NCBI GenBank assembly: GCA_001579985.1
Contig: LRSR01008471.1
Coordinates: 1-22,365 of the forward strand
Length of the DNA stretch: 22,365 bases
Source: Hypsibius dujardini
Lineage: Eukaryota; Tardigrada; Eutardigrada; Parachela; Hypsibiidae
Direction of reading: 5' to 3'
The notes beneath the pieces were generated by a model that was given only the letters and a program-made list of their open reading frames with translations, was not told the DNA's origin and did no database searches. Both the position numbers and the translations under genes were made by a program. How positions within the stretch are numbered: position 1 is the stretch's first letter; every line of letters begins with the position of its first letter. This document shows positions 1 through 8,743 of the stretch, in pieces.

Positions 1-218
1 TGCTCCGCCCTCTTGCCCAAACCCCGGACCCTACAGCGTACTCAATCCCCTGACCACTCCCTGCTCCGCCCCTCTTGCCCAAACCCCGGACCCCTCTTGC
101 CCAAACTCCGGACTCCTCAGTGTACTCAACCACCTGACCACTCCCTGCTCCGCCCCTCTTGCCCAAACCCCGGACCCCTCTTGCCCAAACCCCGGCCCCT
201 CCAGTGTACTCAATCTTG
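1..218. repeat. 84-bp tandem minisatellite at the left edge
   Basis: A GC-rich unit beginning TGACCACTCCCTGCTCCGCC recurs at 51 and 135, giving a period of 84 bp. A partial copy precedes position 51, so about 2.6 copies are visible and the array runs off the window. Each unit contains two CTCTTGCCCAAAC(C/T)CCGGAC sub-repeats. It lies downstream of the last visible SELENOS-like exon and is therefore probably inside that gene's next intron. Open frames across it are repeat artefacts. Confidence 0.9.
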
Positions 219-409
219 TCGTTGATTGTAGCTCAAGCTTTTACTTTGGTAGTTACATTTTTGTTCAGAAACTAAAGATGTAAGATTAAAAAGCTAGTCA
301 TTAAAATATTAATTTTGTAAATTTGTGGTATAGTTTTGGTTTCGTTATTTTTAGGTGAGATTATTTTCGGACGTCTCAACCCGATAGGAGGCTGCATTGT
401 ACATTGTAC

Positions 410-1179
410 CTCTTTCTGCTTGTCGGCGTGGAGTTTCGCAGCAGCGTCAAACTGAGCCTGCTGCCGGTTTCGGGCTTCTTCCTGCCGTAACTGCCGTTCC
501 ACTTCTGCAAAACGATGAAAATGAGAGAAAAGCCATGGTCATCGGTCAATTGATTGTGAGATCGAGTGTGAAGCGATTTGTGCACAATCAATCAATCACA
601 CACATGATTGGACAGGTATCAATCCATCAATCAAGCACATGATTGTAGCGGCATTATTCAGTCAATCAAGCGCATGATTGCACCAGCATCAATCCATCAA
701 TCAAGCACATAGGTCAGCCAACAGATTGCACTGAGTATCTTTCTCTATCGATTGATTGGTAGATTTTCATTTAGCATTTCAAACTGGCGAATTATTAGAA
801 ACCTCCTGTGCTTGACTGACGGATTGATTGATGCACAAATCGCGTCGCACCCGATCTGACAATCAATAGCAAAGATCTCGGCAAAATGGGTCGTTGATTA
901 ATTGATTGCTTTGAGGCAAACCTGAATTCCGCGACGCTTCTCGTGCTGCCTCGGTGACAGGCAGTCGCACTAACGGGAGCACCTTCCATTTGATGAGAAA
1001 TAACAAGGCAATAACTCCCGCGGCGATCCACCCGTACGTGGCGAGGAAGTTAAGAACTGCCAACCAACATAAGAGAATCGAAAAAAGGTAAACAAACGAG
1101 TGAAAAAGTAAACGATCTTACCGAAAAATTGAATTGCCTCAAAGCCCCATCCTGTGGCTTGTCCCTCGGCGTCCGGCAT
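410..1179 (-). CDS. SELENOS: Selenoprotein S (VIMP)-like ER membrane protein, N-terminal part (3 exons)
   Basis: The model is complement(join(410..504, 922..1056, 1122..1179)), giving the first 96 residues. Both introns are phase 1 with GT-AG ends; the first is only 65 bp. The ATG at 1179 opens MPDAEGQATGWGFEAIQFF. Exon 2 encodes FLATYGW followed by a hydrophobic span (IAAGVIALLFLI) and basic residues (KWK). Exon 3 is a charged, Gln-rich helix (ERQLRQEEARNRQQAQ). The ATYGW motif, the single membrane anchor and then a coiled coil match selenoprotein S, an ER membrane protein that links Derlin and the p97/VCP ATPase in ER-associated degradation. Exon 3 ends at a GAG|gtacaa donor in phase 0. The C-terminal part, including any VCP-binding segment and the Sec/Cys motif, is beyond position 1, so I cannot say whether this is a selenoprotein. 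The SelS identity rests on motif resemblance; the exon structure is solid. Confidence 0.78.
578..712. repeat. 70-bp ATCAATCAAG-rich repeat in the second SelS-like intron
   Basis: AATCCATCAATCAAGCACAT occurs at 621 and again at 691, a 70-bp period, with a diverged half-copy between them (GTCAATCAAGCGCATGATTG). The unit is built from ATCA/TGAT words that also appear in other introns of this window. Confidence 0.75.
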
Positions 1180-2337
1180 TTCATCAGATTATTACAGAAT
1201 TGCCATCAAAATAATTCCGAGGGAAAAATTGAGGCGAAGACATGGCGTGAATGAATTTGACACACTGGCGAAAATTGTTTTGATTGATTTGGTGGGGGCC
1301 ATGCTCTCGACATTCTGTTGATTGGTTGATGGAATGTCCCAAGCTTTATGGAAGAGATCAATCAAGCAGTTGGTGGCGGCCACAATGCACTTCCACACTT
1401 TCGTTCCTAGGTCGACTTTGTGGTTCAAGTGGTTTACTGGTTTCTGCCGAGTTTTTGTTTTTCTTTGTCCCATCAGTCATAGTCGCCTTAAGCTAATGTG
1501 TAAACCTAACATATAATGTGTTAGCAAAAAAGGCGAACTTTTTTTCTGAGGGCGAACATTTTATTCTCAAGGCGAACATTCTGTTCTCGAAGCGAACATT
1601 CTGTTCTCGGAGCGAACATTCTGTTCTCGAAGCGAATATTCTGTTCTCGGAGCGAACATTCCGTTCTCGGAGCGAACATTCTGTTCTCGGAGCGAACATT
1701 CTGTTCTCAAGGCCAACATTTTATCTCAGAGCGAGCATTTTATTCTCACTTGGAGAGGAGAACTTAATGCCCAATTGTTTGTAAAGAAAACTGGTAGTTC
1801 CGTTTGAGGTGGTACGGTTCTTGATCGCGCATGGAATTTACGAACAGTATATACATTAATACGCCAGTTTTCTCCACTCAATATAGTTATAATTATCATA
1901 CTGAGTGGTTCGGTCAATCGGTTTGTAATCTCGCCCCACACTGACCCTACGAAATGGTATTTTTTCCCCGAGGACAACATTGAGAAAGGAGAGAGATCAA
2001 AGCAAAACAGCTGATCAAAAACCGCAGCAGACTGTGATACAGTATACAGTATATATGACAATGGACATGGGAAATGCAGATTGCAGATGCCAAACGCAAG
2101 ACGTGGCCTGAAACCCGAACAACTGTTCAGCAACATTGTACAAAAAAAAGAATAAAATAGGGAATTACTGCAATGGGTGGCCTGAGGTCCCAGCAGTTAA
2201 TTCGAGAGTACTCATACGTAGTACTTCGGACCACTACACGGCCCAGCCCACACGGACCACTACACGGCCCGGCCCACACGCACCACTACACGGCCCGGCC
2301 CACACGAACCACTACACGGCCCGGTCCACACCGACCA
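1180..2337. other. Intergenic region between the SelS-like gene and the Gly-rich ORF
   Basis: No convincing coding sequence was found. The left end, just upstream of the SelS-like ATG at 1179, should contain that gene's promoter and 5' UTR, but no clear TATA or initiator stands out. It holds the 20-bp array at about 1545-1745 and the 26-bp array at 2230-2347. The short open frames here either cross the arrays or have no family resemblance. Confidence 0.5.
1545..1745. repeat. 20-bp minisatellite, about 10 copies
   Basis: The unit is approximately AGCGAACATTCTGTTCTCGG. It is repeated head to tail at a 20-bp period, with CTCGG/CTCGA/CTCAA variants and more diverged end copies (ATTTTATTCTC). Because 20 is not a multiple of three, all reading frames through the array are repeat-derived. 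Confidence 0.93.
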
Positions 2338-2347
2338 CTACACGGCA
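2230..2347. repeat. 26-bp minisatellite, about 4.5 copies
   Basis: CCACTACACGGCCC(A/G)G(C/T)CCACAC begins at 2231, 2257, 2283, 2309 and 2335, an exact 26-bp period. The last, partial copy runs into the end of the minus-strand Gly-rich ORF and supplies its stop codon (TAG at 2340-2338). Confidence 0.95.
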
Positions 2348-2976
2348 GTGATATTTCCAGGCACGTTCACAAGGACCTGCGAGCCGTTCGTCTTTATCTC
2401 CAAAGTTCCACCCGAGTTGGCGACCGTCACCGAGCTTATGGCTGGCTCCGGTCCCGGAACTACCGGCTTTGACTGGCTTTTCATGTTGCTCAGCAGGTAC
2501 TGCAAGTGCTGATTCTGCTCATACAGCTGCTTCACAAAGCCGCCATTCCCACCGAAACCTCCCGGATTGACCGGTGCGTTTCCTCCGCCATGGCCGTAGC
2601 CGTAGGACCCCTGAGTCTGGCCGCCACCTCCGTAGAGATAACCTTGATGACCCGAGGCAAAACCGTATTGAGGATGGCCTGAACTGCCTGTCCCGTAACC
2701 GCTGCCCCCGGGAGGGTACGGGGACCCATCAGCAGTCCCACCGGGAGGGTACGGGGACCCATCAGCAGTTCCGCCGAGAGGGTACGGGGACCCATCAACA
2801 GTCCCGCCGAATCCCGTTGGTTGAGCGTACTCTGGGGAGTAGTGCTCAGATGGCAGTTGTCCCGAATACAAGCTTGACAGTGTCTGGCCAGGGTTCGGTG
2901 ACGTCAGCGCCACGTAGTTTTGCAGACCGGACGGCAATGGCGGTTGGACGTAACTTCCATAAGACAACGAAATCAT
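2338..2976 (-). CDS. Gly/Pro/Tyr-rich low-complexity protein or terminal exon
   Basis: This is a 212-codon open frame from the ATG at 2976 to the TAG at 2338. An in-frame TAA precedes the ATG directly. Codon use is GC-rich compared with the AT-rich flank at 2980-3300, which favours real coding sequence. The protein starts MISLSYGSYVQPPLPSG. It carries an 11-residue repeat (GGT[V/A]DGSPYP[L/P], three copies), then a Gly-rich stretch (YGGGGQTQGSYGYGHGGG), a Gln/Leu-rich segment (KQLYEQNQHLQYLLSNMKSQ) and a hydrophobic end (VLVNVPGNITAV). No signal peptide or catalytic motif is visible. The composition resembles secreted structural or cuticle-like proteins. It also resembles the Pro/Tyr/Asn/Gln-rich tail encoded at 3380-4120, so it may be a separate gene or an alternative or duplicated last exon of that gene. 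An AG at 2944-2943 (TTATGGAAG) could act as an acceptor for a phase-2 donor. Confidence 0.55.
   Translation of the reverse strand: MISLSYGSYVQPPLPSGLQNYVALTSPNPGQTLSSLYSGQLPSEHYSPEYAQPTGFGGTVDGSPYPLGGTADGSPYPPGGTADGSPYPPGGSGYGTGSSGHPQYGFASGHQGYLYGGGGQTQGSYGYGHGGGNAPVNPGGFGGNGGFVKQLYEQNQHLQYLLSNMKSQSKPVVPGPEPAISSVTVANSGGTLEIKTNGSQVLVNVPGNITAV
2702..2808 (-). repeat. 33-bp in-frame coding repeat (3 copies)
   Basis: On the plus strand the unit is approximately GGGAGGGTACGGGGACCCAT followed by CAGCAGTCCCACC. Three consecutive copies encode the 11-residue GGTADGSPYPP repeat. The period is a multiple of three, so the array expands without breaking the frame. Confidence 0.85.
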
Positions 2977-3316
2977 TTAGCAATTGAAATACATAGATGA
3001 ATCACAAATAAAATGTTTTGTATTACATCTAAAAAAGCGGAATCAAATAATAATAAATAAATAATGAACATACCTAGTACAAAGTACGATAGAATTTCGA
3101 AATGAAGATATAAAAATCGCATATAAAATATTTTTATATTAAGTACATGGAATGCGAAAGTGGGCTAAAAGATACAGCCTGATAATATAATAAGTACAAA
3201 TTTAGAGTCTTCTGATTTTTTTTAATTCCAAAAGTATCAATAAAGCAAGTCAAACATTTGACACAAGTTCCAAGGATTTGTATGTATTTAATTCAACTGA
3301 AGTGAACTTAGCTCGG
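2977..3316. other. AT-rich spacer between the Gly-rich ORF and the dermatopontin-like gene
   Basis: This is very AT-rich sequence with many TAATAA/TATA words and no open frame of interest. If the Gly-rich ORF is an independent gene, its promoter lies here, but TATA-like strings are too common to choose one. Confidence 0.5.
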
Positions 3317-3326
3317 TTTATTTATT
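3317..3326 (-). terminator. Overlapping AATAAA poly(A) signals of the dermatopontin-like gene
   Basis: TTTATTTATT on the plus strand reads as two overlapping AATAAA hexamers on the minus strand. They lie 54-63 bp downstream of the TAA at 3382-3380. This is a normal spacing for a metazoan 3' end and supports transcription ending here, before the Gly-rich ORF. Confidence 0.7.
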
Positions 3327-3379
3327 AGTGGGACAAAAAATGTGTTCAGATAAAGTTATCTTATATTGTCCTAAAACTT

Positions 3380-6096
3380 TTATTCGAAAGAGAGACCGTA
3401 GACGTACCCAGCAGCGACATTTTCCATGGCGGTCTGTAGCGGAACGTCCGAAGCCGGTCGTTGGTAGACCAGCGGAGTGTACCCTCCAATGGCCGGTCCG
3501 GCGAACCCTTCACCGTTCCGGACCTTCGGAGCGGCAGCCTGTTGCTTGGTGTAGTTATTCAGCAGGTCGTTGAACGTGCTGATGAACTGCTGGTAAGCCG
3601 CCACGTTGGCGTAGTGCTGAATGGCGTTCATGGGCGGGCCCTCGAGGATCGGGCTTGTCTGATTCGAGGGTGAATTATAGTACAGGTAGTTTGCATACCC
3701 ATTGTTCGGATATGAAGAGGACGGTTGATACTGCGGTCCGATGGGAATGTTGCTCGCTTGGCTGAAGGGATGTGGAGAAGGGTGGTTGGAATTGGGGTAG
3801 TTGTTGATGGAGGGCGTGGCGAAGTAGTTGGTGGAAGGTTTGTACGTCGCGCTGGGGTGGAACTGTGTGGGTCCTCCGGAGGTCGCGAGCCGGGCGGGTT
3901 GGTAGAACTCCCCGGTCGGGCTGGACGTCTCGGGGAAGAAGTCGGCCCGTCCGGTGCCTGTGAGGGCCGGTTGTTGTTGTTGCGGAAACTGTCCGGGGTC
4001 ATTGAGGAGCGGTTGGAAGGTGCTCCCGCTGGTGAACAAGTAGCTGGCTTTGTCGATCGCCTTAGCTAGATTGCTGTAGGTTTTCTGCTGTTGATTGGCC
4101 GTGTAGTAGAATGGACAGCACTAAACACATGGAAGGACCAGATCGAAATTAGTTATGCTTGCTTGGGGCGATTTTCAAAAACGGATTTCGAAACGCCTTT
4201 AATTTTTTTCTAAGTTAGTTCAATAATAATGGTGATTTAAAATAATTATTTCACCGACGAATCTCGGAGAACATTTTGTTTACGAATTTTCAAAGTTGCG
4301 AATACACAGGAATATTCTGTTTTTTCTTGATTTTAAGTGTAAAAAATACGATTCTTCGAAACGCATTGTTAAATTAATTTGACACGGTCCTACCCCAAAT
4401 TTCATTTGAAATCGATGGGCGTTAACCAAATATTTTTTGGAGATACGCGGGCGGAGTTATGGACAGTTTTTAAAGAGGACCAAAAATTTCAATGAAGCTT
4501 TCCAGTGAGTTGGCATGTAGCTCCGCCCCCTGATGTCCGAAAAATATTTGAATAATGCCAATGGATTTCCAATTAATTAATTAATTAATTTCATTGGAAA
4601 TGGGTCAGCATCAAAACAATTAGTTAATTTCATTGGAAATGGGTCAGCATCAAAATAATTATATTTAGTGCATTTCGATAAATCGCCATTTCTACAGCAA
4701 AGATCAAGCAAAATGGAATATTCCAGTGCTTTCGCAACTTTGAAATTTTGTAAAAGAAAAAGGTTCTCGGAGATTCGCCAATGAAATATTTTTTTAAATC
4801 ATCATCAATATTGAGCTAATTTAGAAAAAAATCTGGAGATGTTTTGGAATCCGTCTTTGAAAATGGCCTCGAGTTAGTGCGCACATACTACCAGGCTGGA
4901 TCAGATCTTCGTGATTCGAGTTGGTTAAGAAACGACCAAAAAACCAAATACGTAATCGCCGTTTTCCCTACCTGAATCCAGGTGAAGTGTTCCTGCAATA
5001 ATTGCCGCTGTTAACTAAGGTTTGACGAATAGAAGTGTGTACGGTACAATGTAGGTATAAAAAATGTTCTAATATTATTTATCGCACAGCTTCTTGACGG
5101 GTTTTATATTGAGAGCCGGAAGTCCTCCGGAAGTAGCGCTATGCACTGTATGTACCTTGTTGTCCCATGGATTAACCTACAGAGATCAAGAACGGTTATA
5201 GACAAATAGGTAACAACAGAGTCATTCCTTACATCTTTTCCCATGCCGGTAACTAAATGGTGTGTGTCGCATTTGACCAACCACTCCCCGGTGTAGTGTT
5301 CGCCAAATCTGTTCAAAAAATTGAAAAGAATTTGTTTTTCAAAAGCAAACTTACTGATCAATTTTGTTCCTGTCCGTTTTTATCATGAACGAGCAGTCCG
5401 ACTGTTCAAGTGATTTTACCACGAGCGGGTTCATAGTGTAGTTAGAAGGCACTTACCGGTCGAATGTCTTTTTGTAGTAGCAGCGAGAGTAGTCAATTTT
5501 GTAATCGGTTGGCATTTCACCTGCAAAATGGCGACCATTCCGTTATGCAGAGCGATCCTGCCAGGGTCAACTGTTCTGTAACTCAGTCCTTACAGCACTT
5601 CATCAACGACGGTACGAACACCTGTTTCTCGTCCGGTTCCTTGTAAATCCCTGACGATTAAAGACAACAATTTTCATCGATTTTTCCATTTTTACCGAGT
5701 ATTCTTCCTGATCTACGGGAACTTTTTCAAACATTTAAAATTTTCACTCGTTTTCAAACCATCACGCAGTCTTGCGTTCTGACCTGAGACGAAGAGTTCA
5801 GTACTGTGATTTCCGGGACTACTCTCCGATCCTGAGCAATGGTACTCGGCCGCGGTCAAATTCCTGAACATGAAACTCCATTTGCAAATACCAAATCGGC
5901 AAAAAAAAGTTCATTCAATTTACCTGACGACGCAGCTGGGAAAATAAGGGTACGCTCCCCTGGAGGATTGTTTCAGGGGGAACAGGAACGCACACCAAAG
6001 ACCTGAAAAACAAAACGAGGCGTTTTCTGTCTTGATGTCTTGTTTTGTTTTCTGTCTGTCTGTCTGCCTGTCTGCCTGTCTGCCTGTCTGCCTGCC

Positions 6097-6127
<31 letters not shown>

Positions 6128-6563
6128 TTTTTTGTTTTTCTGTTTTTCTGTTTTTGATTTATGCACTGGATTCTGAAAATAAGCCCTTTAATGGTACCGG
6201 AAAGTCCTTCGAAATGGGAATCATCATCACGGATGGCCACGGCGCCTTCACCGTCGCCGCATTCCACCAGCCACTGATGTTTGGCATCGTCAAATCCTCC
6301 GTCCTGCGACAACAAAGACCTTGAGATTAGAAGCGCGACAAGAGTATGAATTATTTTAAATACCTGGTTCTTTGTCAACAAATGACAGTCTCCCGTTCCT
6401 ATACCAAACGGAATTTATTAGTTGAAAATGAAAAAAAGTATAATAAATATAGAATCATTCTGTTAGGGCTACGCCTACCGTAGCATCGTCGAGACGTGTA
6501 ATAGGAATTGACGAAATGGAACAGGAACAGGCCCAGCCACAGTGCGGTCAGGCTTTTCAGCAT
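3380..6563 (-). CDS. Secreted dermatopontin-like protein with long Pro/Asn/Tyr/Gln-rich tail (12 exons)
   Basis: The proposed model is complement(join(3380..4120, 4972..4992, 5156..5176, 5233..5308, 5355..5401, 5457..5520, 5594..5650, 5784..5863, 5924..6002, 6198..6303, 6364..6398, 6479..6563)). Exon 1 is a signal peptide (MLKSLTALWLGLFLFHFVNS). Three repeats follow the dermatopontin pattern W-x-x-x-C, Gly-containing core, C-C: QWLVEC...LWCAF; EYHC...LFVSGIYKEPDEKQ...MKCC; and GEWLVKC...LVTGMGKD...FTWIQCC. The family comprises secreted matrix or defence proteins. The 247-codon last exon is a disordered tail (QFPQQQQPAL; NYPNSNHPSPHPFSQ) ending in GYVYGLSFE. All junctions keep phase except exon 7 to exon 8 (5457/5401): the first ends in phase 2 and the second is open only from phase 0. 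The exon 3 donor (CCG|gtacca) is weak. The dermatopontin call is my inference from cysteine and tryptophan spacing. Confidence 0.65.
4161..4873. mobile_element. Foldback (long inverted-repeat) element in the last intron
   Basis: The left arm (about 4161-4465) and right arm (about 4510-4873) are reverse complements along nearly their whole length. Examples are ATTTTCAAAAACGGATT (4171) against AATCCGTCTTTGAAAAT (about 4848), GAATCTCGGAGAACA against TTCTCGGAGATTCG, TTTCAAAGTTGCGAA against TTCGCAACTTTGAAA, and GGCGGAG against CTCCGCC at the centre. By eye the arms are roughly 75-80% identical with a loop of about 45 bp. There is no open frame, so it is non-autonomous. It sits wholly inside the 851-bp intron 4121-4971. 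I could not find a convincing target-site duplication. Confidence 0.82.
4583..4662. repeat. 39-bp tandem duplication within the right foldback arm
   Basis: TCATTGGAAATGGGTCAGCA begins at 4591 and again at 4630, a 39-bp period, and is preceded by an (AATT)n run. The duplicate has no counterpart in the left arm, which explains much of the length difference between the arms. Confidence 0.85.
6050..6127. repeat. (CTGT/CTGC)n tetranucleotide tract in an intron
   Basis: A run of CTGT interspersed with CTGC ends in a T-rich tail. It occupies most of the intron between exons 3 and 4 of the dermatopontin-like gene (6003-6197). The DRQTDRQ-type frame on the minus strand is a repeat artefact. Confidence 0.95.
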
Positions 6564-7495
6564 GCCTCCGCCGAGAGGAGCAAAAAAATATTATCAAGCA
6601 CCTCCGATATGGAAATTCAATCATACAAGGAAAGAACAAAGGTGGAGAGATAGAGAGACGACTCGAAAAATGTTTCGCCGTGCAAGAATGAAGAGGAGTT
6701 AGGTGAACTTGCTGAGGAGACAAAGAAAGAAAAAGGTTTGTGGGATGGACGTGAACTTTTGTCTTCAGCTTTGAAAGCTGTAGAGGATTTCTCCGGCACT
6801 GAGAGGGTGGAAGAATGGCCGGTGGGCAGAGATTACCGGCCTAGCGCTCTGAACCGCGACACATGCAAATCAGGCGGTACAGACAGAACGCATCAAGGTA
6901 TGTCTGCAGTGGCGCAGCGCGCAGGTATAATTATGAATAATCTCGTACCTCTTTGGGACATCATATGCACCCCGACCTTAATAATTGGCCGCTATTGTTT
7001 CGCGTGCTACAGACGATGACCTGCCTTACTCATGCTATACAGCATATGCTGAAATTACTTCACCTTCACTTCACACCAACCAAGCAGTAATTTTTCTTTG
7101 TTCAATCTCTCGCTGGTCTAATGTAGTGACTACTATACTCGTACTGACCGTCGTGACCTGACCACGTGCTGTTCGGACCAGGTGCTGAAGGGAGTCCCCA
7201 GCGAGTGTTCCTGCAGTGACCGATGCTGACGAACCCTCTTGGCGCACCCTATCGTCCGTAAATATAATCTGATGACGCGCATTGCAAAATTCTCGAGGGA
7301 AAGTATTTTTTCGATCTTTTCCAATTCGGCGCTAAACCTGCACACTGAAGGTCTCTACCTCTGGGCATGGGGCCGATTCGGTGGGGGCAGGTCATTAAGT
7401 CTACATATACGGTAGTGTAATACCTAAGCGAGCCCGTAAAACTTTCCTGGGTGCATAAAACTTCATCGGATCACAAATCGACCTTGCCCGACAAC

Positions 7496-7703
7496 AGTGT
7501 GCAGTAGATCAGTGTACAGTGCAGTAGAGTGTGCAGTAGATCAGTGTACAGTGCAGTAGAGTGTGTAGTAGATCAGTGTACAGTGCAGTAGAGTGTACAG
7601 TAGATCAGTGTACAGTGCAGTAGAGTGTACAATAGATCAGTGTACAGTGCAGTACAGTGTGTAGTAGATCAGTGTACAGTGCAGCACAGTGTACAGTAGA
7701 TCA
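7496..7703. repeat. 32-bp minisatellite, about 6.5 copies
   Basis: The unit is approximately AGTGTGCAGTAGATCAGTGT followed by ACAGTGCAGTAG, repeated every 32 bp from 7496. Point variants include GTGTGTAGTAG, GTGTACAATAG and GCAGCAC. Each unit is itself made of related AGTGTACAGT / AGTAGA words. Confidence 0.93.
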
Positions 7704-8536
7704 TATAGAATTTTAGTGTCAAACGCGGTTCAGCAGAAACTAAAAACGTGAGATTGGCGCGATGTTACACTACAATAGCATTAAAAGGGTGCGCACTTCA
7801 TCGGTGGACACCCAAGTGGGGTCGCCTGAAAATCACCTTTATTTTTGCCACTTTTCTCAAAAAGAGATACAATAGAGCATCGACAACTCAAACAATCATC
7901 ACAATTACAGTCGATCTTAAATTAATACTAAAGATATGACAGATTTTCCCGCCCAATGGCTCCCCTCGAGTAATCAGTGCATTTGTTATGCCTGCCTTCT
8001 GCGTCGTGGGTTTATATAAGCCTAGTCTCTGTGGAGGTGTGTATATGAAAACTTATCACATGCCCATCTGTTTGTAGCGTCTGGAGGAAACTCTCCAAAA
8101 GCTGCTGACAAGTGCGAAATGATCTGGCAGCGGCGCGCCAAAGCATTTACGGCGGTCCGTCCCGCGTCGATCAATTTGCATGCAGTACGCACTGTTGATG
8201 ATGACTGTGTGTCTGTGTGTACGAGAATATGCAGACATGCGCGGGTTGCTCTTGATTTAACCTAGTCCAAAAATGGCTCGCCATGTTGACTTGGTATGGC
8301 GCCGCTGGTCCCTGCGTTTCAACATGACGTCGTCCTTCGGAACTTGCAAGTATCATCGTGCACTAGTGTGCAGACAATTGACGATGAGAACCTATACAAG
8401 GAGTAAGTACTACGGCACACACCGAAGACGTCTTCGTCGATGAGAGTGTCGGCAAAACAGCCGTCGGCACTGTTCTTGAGCCGTGAACCGTGCCGTGGTC
8501 GATTTATTCCTCCCGCCCGCGCACCGTAGACACATC

Positions 8537-8608
8537 AGCTGTTGCCTATCATCAAGGCATAGCTGTTGCCTATCGTCAAGGCATAGCTGTTGCCTATCGT
8601 CAAGGCAT
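8537..8608. repeat. 24-bp tandem repeat, 3 copies
   Basis: Three units of AGCTGTTGCCTATCGTCAAG plus GCAT start at 8537, 8561 and 8585. They differ only at one base (ATC/GTC). The near-identity indicates recent expansion. Confidence 0.95.
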
Positions 8609-8743
8609 ATGACTCACCTCCCATCCATATACACAGATACACGCAGGGAAAAAAACCGAAAGATATTTTCCGAAGGGAATCATGCGCGGTCGATTTTTTG
8701 GCACAGCATGTCTGAGCCTCGATAGAGCATGTACATACATATA

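Noticed and set aside
1192-1473. 93-codon minus-strand open frame just upstream of the SelS-like ATG
   Set aside because: It has no recognisable domain, an AT-rich composition like non-coding flank, and no splice path into the SelS-like exons.
1493-1784. Open frames on both strands across the 20-bp array
   Set aside because: Repeat artefacts: the residues cycle with the 60-bp frame period of a 20-bp unit.
5464-5646. Plus-strand open frame opposite the dermatopontin-like exons
   Set aside because: It crosses several minus-strand splice sites that agree in phase, so it is antisense noise.
6040-6166. Long open frames rich in Cys-Leu-Ser-Val or Asp-Arg-Gln-Thr across the tetranucleotide tracts (also at 14900-15120, 15950-16130, 18040-18320, 21700-21950)
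   Set aside because: They are translations of (CTGT)n or (CAGA)n microsatellites in introns. A 4-bp unit has no stop in several frames.
7133-7345. 70-codon minus-strand open frame between the genes
   Set aside because: No domain resemblance, no signal peptide and no neighbouring exon in phase.
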